A stretch of DNA of 64,000 bases from Gynurincola endophyticus (GTDB lineage Bacteria > Bacteroidota > Bacteroidia > Chitinophagales > Chitinophagaceae): contig NZ_RCWL01000009.1 in assembly GCF_003991195.1 (NCBI RefSeq), positions 62,001 through 126,000 on the forward strand, given 5' to 3'. The notes beneath the pieces were generated by a model that did no database searches, was not told the origin of the DNA, and saw only the letters and a program-made list of their open reading frames with translations. Each line of letters opens with the position of its first letter. Position 1 is the stretch's first letter. Below are positions 60,686 to 64,000 of the stretch, piece by piece. The position numbers and the translations under genes were made by a program.

Positions 60686-61627
60686 TTAACGTAACATTGG
60701 CTGTGCTTTACTTGATAATTCTGTATATTCCCTGTCGTTGTCGTTCCGGGGCCATTTTTCATATAACATGATTGCATCCGTACTGTTTTCCGATAACTGA
60801 ATTATTCCTTTATTAGCCGGTACGAGGTAAACTTTTGGAAAACTCAAATGGCTTTGCTCCTGACTGGCACCCCAAAGTACAGCCAGATGATTACCATCTT
60901 TACTCCACGAAGGCATAAAGCACTCTAATGAAGAATTGGTAATCTGTTGAAGATTGTTACCGTCTATGTCTAACGCCCATACATTACCTGAACGGTAAAA
61001 AGCTATTTTCTGACCATCATTACTAACATCTACTTCTTTTACAGGAGAGCCCAGCGTTGCAATAATGTTTGCCGACGAAAAATCATTGTTAGATACATAT
61101 ATTTCACCTCTTTCATTAGAAAATACTAATCTGCCATCTGGTGTCCATGCAGCACTGATAACATTTGTAAACCCACCTATTATTTCACCATTCCGCTGAA
61201 TAACAACAATCGTATTTTCTGTCAATCTTTTGCAAACAAATTTGCTCTTATCGGGTGATATTTTTATTGAGTTGTATTGATTAGTTAAAGGAATTGTTTC
61301 AATTCGTTCACCTGCATTATTCATTATACGTATTTCTCTCACCGTACCATTTTGTAAAGAATAATCATAGAAAATGAAAGCTATTTCAGAGCCGTCTCTT
61401 GAAACATCCACTGCGCGGCTTTGATCAGGTTTGTCTTCCGACCCACCTATTGTATGCAGCTCTCCATTTGATAAGTTTAATTTTTGAATGTTGCCGGTAC
61501 TATAAATATATAAATCTGATTTTACAGGTAAGTTCGGCCAGTTTTTGTTTCCGCTACTATCCGATTTACCACACGACAACAATACTAAAGTTGCCATCAC
61601 AAAACTATATTTAATACTACTCGACAT
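60686..61627 (-). CDS. TolB/WD40-like beta-propeller lipoprotein
   Basis: A 313-residue lipoprotein (lipobox L-S-C near 19) whose mature part is a series of beta-propeller blades. Repeats of the type D-V-S-x-D-G-x-x-I-A-F, W-T-P-D-G-R-L-V-F and W-S-K-D-G-N-H-L-A-V are visible at about 75, 160, 205 and 245. These are typical of TolB/WD40-like PD40 blades. It may bind a partner at the cell surface. A lipoprotein of perhaps similar type begins at 63849. Confidence 0.75.
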   Translation of the reverse strand: MSSSIKYSFVMATLVLLSCGKSDSSGNKNWPNLPVKSDLYIYSTGNIQKLNLSNGELHTIGGSEDKPDQSRAVDVSRDGSEIAFIFYDYSLQNGTVREIRIMNNAGERIETIPLTNQYNSIKISPDKSKFVCKRLTENTIVVIQRNGEIIGGFTNVISAAWTPDGRLVFSNERGEIYVSNNDFSSANIIATLGSPVKEVDVSNDGQKIAFYRSGNVWALDIDGNNLQQITNSSLECFMPSWSKDGNHLAVLWGASQEQSHLSFPKVYLVPANKGIIQLSENSTDAIMLYEKWPRNDNDREYTELSSKAQPMLR

Positions 61628-61816
61628 AAATATTATCTTTATTAGAGATGAATGATACTGTTTCTGCCTTCTATCTCAAAACTGGTGCCATTAAGATAAT
61701 TTAATAAGATGCAATAACATGCTTATTGAAAGCATTGCAGTGATTTTATTATTGATGGCTCTATTACAATAATATTTTACATTTATGAAATAAAAGATGC
61801 TGATAATTATAGTTTA

Positions 61817-62292
61817 ATGAAATTTTTGCCTGGTCAATGGGAAGAATATAAAAAATCAGGTTGGAGGCATTACGAACCGACCCCGGAATGTTTGGTAGTA
61901 ACTATTTGCAAGAAGAACAATATGATCAGCAACATTGGATATCTTTATTAGAAAATAAGTCACGGGCAATTTTTGGTTTGTACAATGAGCAACAGTTGAT
62001 TGGTTTAACCGGGGTGGTATTAAACAAAGAAAATGCTTCAAATGCTATTTTCATTGCCTCTTTCATCAGGCCTGCTTATCGCGGTAAAGGATTGTCGAGG
62101 TTGTTTTATCAGGCAAGAATAGACTGGGCAAGGCAACAAAAATGTCAAAGTATCACAGTTTCTCACAGAGAGGGAAATACTGTGTCCCGCGCAGCCAATC
62201 AATATTTTGGGTTTAAATATTCACATGCTGAAAACATTGATTGGCCGGACGGTGTACAGGCAAAATCATTAATATACACGTTGCAATTATGA
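61817..62292 (+). pseudogene. GNAT acetyltransferase with a frameshift
   Basis: The C-terminal 140 residues from 61861 are a clear GNAT domain: L-E-A-L-R-T-D-P-G-M-F-G-S near the start, A-x-Y-R-G-K-G-L-S-R-L-F (acetyl-CoA loop) near 78-89 and a Y-F-G-F motif. The expected N-terminal part (L-P-G-Q-W-E-E-Y-K-K) is in another frame, from ATG 61817 or earlier. The two join by a -1 shift in the AAAAAA run at 61850-61855, giving K-K-I-R-L-E-A-L, close to the family pattern. It is broken, or read by slippage, or the run is a sequencing error. Confidence 0.65.
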
Positions 62293-62312
62293 TTCAGCTT
62301 TTTTTGAAAAAA

Positions 62313-63554
62313 TCAGGTTGAGGAAGCTGTCTGACGCCGCTCTTTTTTTGCCAACCGCATCAAAGCGGGGGTAACAAAGGAGATAATACCAATTATTACT
62401 ACTAACGCTCCCGATATAATAAGTGAGTTGGCAACTCCTATCCGTTCAGCAATCAGGCCGGTAAATAATAGTCCTATAATGCTCGGTAAAATAGCCATAC
62501 TAAAATAGAGCGAAAATACGCGCCCAAGCATATGCGGTACTACTTCTTCCTGAATAATGGTCATAAAGGCGGCCGAGAAAATAGACATTGCTACTCCTGC
62601 TATTGTTGTTGCCAATACAAAACCGACGAACCACGACGCAGGAAATCCTCCGCACAATACAAAAGACAATCCGAGTATAATATGCATGGTATTTATCAGT
62701 ATCACTTTGGCTGTTTTGATACGAAAAACTCCCAATACAGAGCCTCCTACCAACATTCCGATTCCCCAAACGATTTCTATCAAACTCATCTCCCATTTAC
62801 CTCCTCCATAATGGCCAGTGGTTAATAATGGAAACATAATTGCTGCAGGCATTACACAAAATGTTACCAGCATTGCATAAATAAAAAGATATTTCAACCC
62901 TTTATTCTGATGAATAGCCTGAAGACCTTCTTTCAATTCTGTAAAAACTGCTGAAACAGATGATGTATCTTCTCTTTTCAAATGTGGAATACTTACAAAT
63001 AAAAGTGAAGTTATGGCAGCAACAGCGCCTATAATATCCAGATAAAGCACATTGGAAATTGAAAAGTATGTAATTGCCAATGTTCCTACTGCCGGGCCTA
63101 TAATGGTACTAACAGATTGTAACATCTGATTAATACCTGATACACGAAGCAGTTCGTTTTCAGGAACAATCAATGGCGCTATTGCCTGCATGGCGGGTGA
63201 ATGAAATGCATTTCCAACAGAACGGCATCCCAGTAAAACATAAATCCAAAACAGGTCTGGATTGTCATTCCTCAATATAAAGACCATGATCAGGGTACAG
63301 AAAGCAATGAATGCGTCTGAAAAAATCATAACTCTTTTTCTGTTCCAACGGTCAATAAACACGCCAGCAAAAGGGCCGATTAACGCCTGTGGCAAGAGTG
63401 CTGCGATACCGGCATAAGCCAGTACTTCAGCCGATTGATGCTCTAAACTTAGCCAGATTATTACCGCAAAATGAACGGCATAGCTGCTGAGCATTGATAT
63501 GAATTGTCCGCTCCATATAAATAAATAGGTTCGGAACCATTTATTATTTTCCAT
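62313..63554 (-). CDS. MFS transporter, EntS/MFS_3-like
   Basis: A 413-residue inner-membrane protein with 12 predicted helices. The first half has the MFS motif D-R-W-N-R-K-R-V near 67-75 (G-x-x-x-D-R), and the overall length and I-G-P-A-V-G-T-L-A-I-T segment near 155 match the MFS_3 group, whose members export siderophores or macrolides. No substrate can be given. It is a single gene, 21 bases from the convergent GNAT gene. Confidence 0.88.
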   Translation of the reverse strand: MENNKWFRTYLFIWSGQFISMLSSYAVHFAVIIWLSLEHQSAEVLAYAGIAALLPQALIGPFAGVFIDRWNRKRVMIFSDAFIAFCTLIMVFILRNDNPDLFWIYVLLGCRSVGNAFHSPAMQAIAPLIVPENELLRVSGINQMLQSVSTIIGPAVGTLAITYFSISNVLYLDIIGAVAAITSLLFVSIPHLKREDTSSVSAVFTELKEGLQAIHQNKGLKYLFIYAMLVTFCVMPAAIMFPLLTTGHYGGGKWEMSLIEIVWGIGMLVGGSVLGVFRIKTAKVILINTMHIILGLSFVLCGGFPASWFVGFVLATTIAGVAMSIFSAAFMTIIQEEVVPHMLGRVFSLYFSMAILPSIIGLLFTGLIAERIGVANSLIISGALVVIIGIISFVTPALMRLAKKERRQTASST

Positions 63555-63848
63555 AAAAATTTAATGAAATAATTGTACAACAAAATTGTGAAGAGCAATC
63601 AATGATTGTCTTCTTTTAAAGGAAAGATTACCGGATTGTTCCGGTATTTAATAAATCCAAGGCTTAGCCATGTTGATAATTGTTGTATATGTTGAAGACT
63701 TCATAATAGTAAATGTAGCAAAAAGTTTTGGAAAAACAACAGTCCTCTGAATTTAGTTAGTCGCAGTTTGTGCTGTTTGGATTAGTTTTTGTTATACGCT
63801 GTGGCAGAAAGGATTTACCATTTTATTATTCACTTTAAATCAGACCAG

Positions 63849-64000
63849 ATGAAGCAATTGAAAATATTTCAGTATTGCGTATTTTTTTTATTACTGACTA
63901 CCTCCTGTAGCAAAAATGATAATGAAAATGGAAACAATCACTATCCTTCTTCTTTGAGGGGTACCATTTATTACAAATGGGCAACTCAGGGAATTTTGAA
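63849..64000 (+). CDS. lipoprotein, 3' part cut by the window edge
   Basis: The frame begins with a signal peptide and lipobox (T-T-S-C near residue 20) and an Asn-rich linker, then L-R-G-T-I-Y-Y-K-W-A at the last bases. The gene runs past 64000. The start resembles the propeller lipoprotein at 60686, but too little is left for a family call. Confidence 0.6.
   Translation, partial: MKQLKIFQYCVFFLLLTTSCSKNDNENGNNHYPSSLRGTIYYKWATQGIL

Noticed and set aside
1-64000. CRISPR arrays, rRNA genes, complete insertion sequences or a full conjugative element
   Set aside because: No regularly spaced repeats, rRNA segments, transposase genes or conjugation machinery genes were found; only an integrase stub and a DUF932 remnant.

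Overview
The window reads as chromosomal DNA of a Bacteroidota bacterium, most likely a Chitinophagaceae-like member of the Chitinophagia/Sphingobacteriia. Promoters follow the Bacteroidota pattern (TTTG, about 19 bases, TAnnTTTG, as upstream of the tRNA-Lys gene). Coding density is moderate and AT-rich, and many lipoproteins, DUF-family proteins and polysaccharide hydrolases are typical of the phylum. There is one tRNA gene and no rRNA or CRISPR array.

Layout of the ordinary chromosome. 1-4.1 kb: stress genes (META lipoprotein, Dps-like DUF5856, HVA1/TUDOR protein, DnaJ-type CbpA with its modulator CbpM). 4.3-8.9 kb: a DMT transporter, then a copper cluster (Cys-rich protein, HMA-DUF3347 protein, multicopper oxidase fused to a barrel-like tail). 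9.2-20.5 kb: DNA-repair-like proteins, GH88/DUF2264 and GH29 carbohydrate enzymes, an OhrR-type redox cluster, and a TetR with a matching three-site operator set. 20.6-37.9 kb: housekeeping (dnaG, plsY, prmA, pnp, rpsO, an ftsE-like ATPase), glycan/glycosyltransferase genes, a FUSC protein, ChaN and rhodaneses. A four-copy intergenic repeat family lies at 26.3-26.8 kb and 9.0-9.2 kb.

Accessory block, 38.2-52.0 kb. It begins exactly at the 3' end of tRNA-Lys(TTT). A 16-bp copy of the tRNA end recurs at 44651, and a weaker lookalike lies at 51956; each copy is followed at once by a rho-independent terminator, which suggests two elements integrated in tandem. Element 1 (38258-44666) carries a likely defence cargo on the minus strand: a GHKL ATPase with a C-terminal nuclease-like segment, a DUF262/DUF1524 protein and a PD-(D/E)XK-like protein. 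It also has a wrecked integrase end. Element 2 (44667 to about 51968) starts with remnants of a conjugative-element region (truncated DUF932 gene, small membrane protein). It then holds the most striking locus in the window: a HEPN gene divergent from an operon of XRE regulator, SMEK-APAZ protein, short prokaryotic Argonaute, PD-(D/E)XK nuclease and trypsin-like protease. The domain calls rest on motifs read by eye; that these genes form one defence system is inference.

52.0-64.0 kb returns to chromosome-like content: an AlkD-like protein, YdeI, an HxlR regulator with a divergent NAD(P)-binding protein, an amidohydrolase, YwbE, a secreted C39-like peptidase, a GreA/B-like factor, a BAAT-type hydrolase, a Crp/Fnr gene lacking a standard start codon, a beta-propeller lipoprotein, a frameshifted GNAT gene, an MFS exporter and a lipoprotein cut by the window edge.
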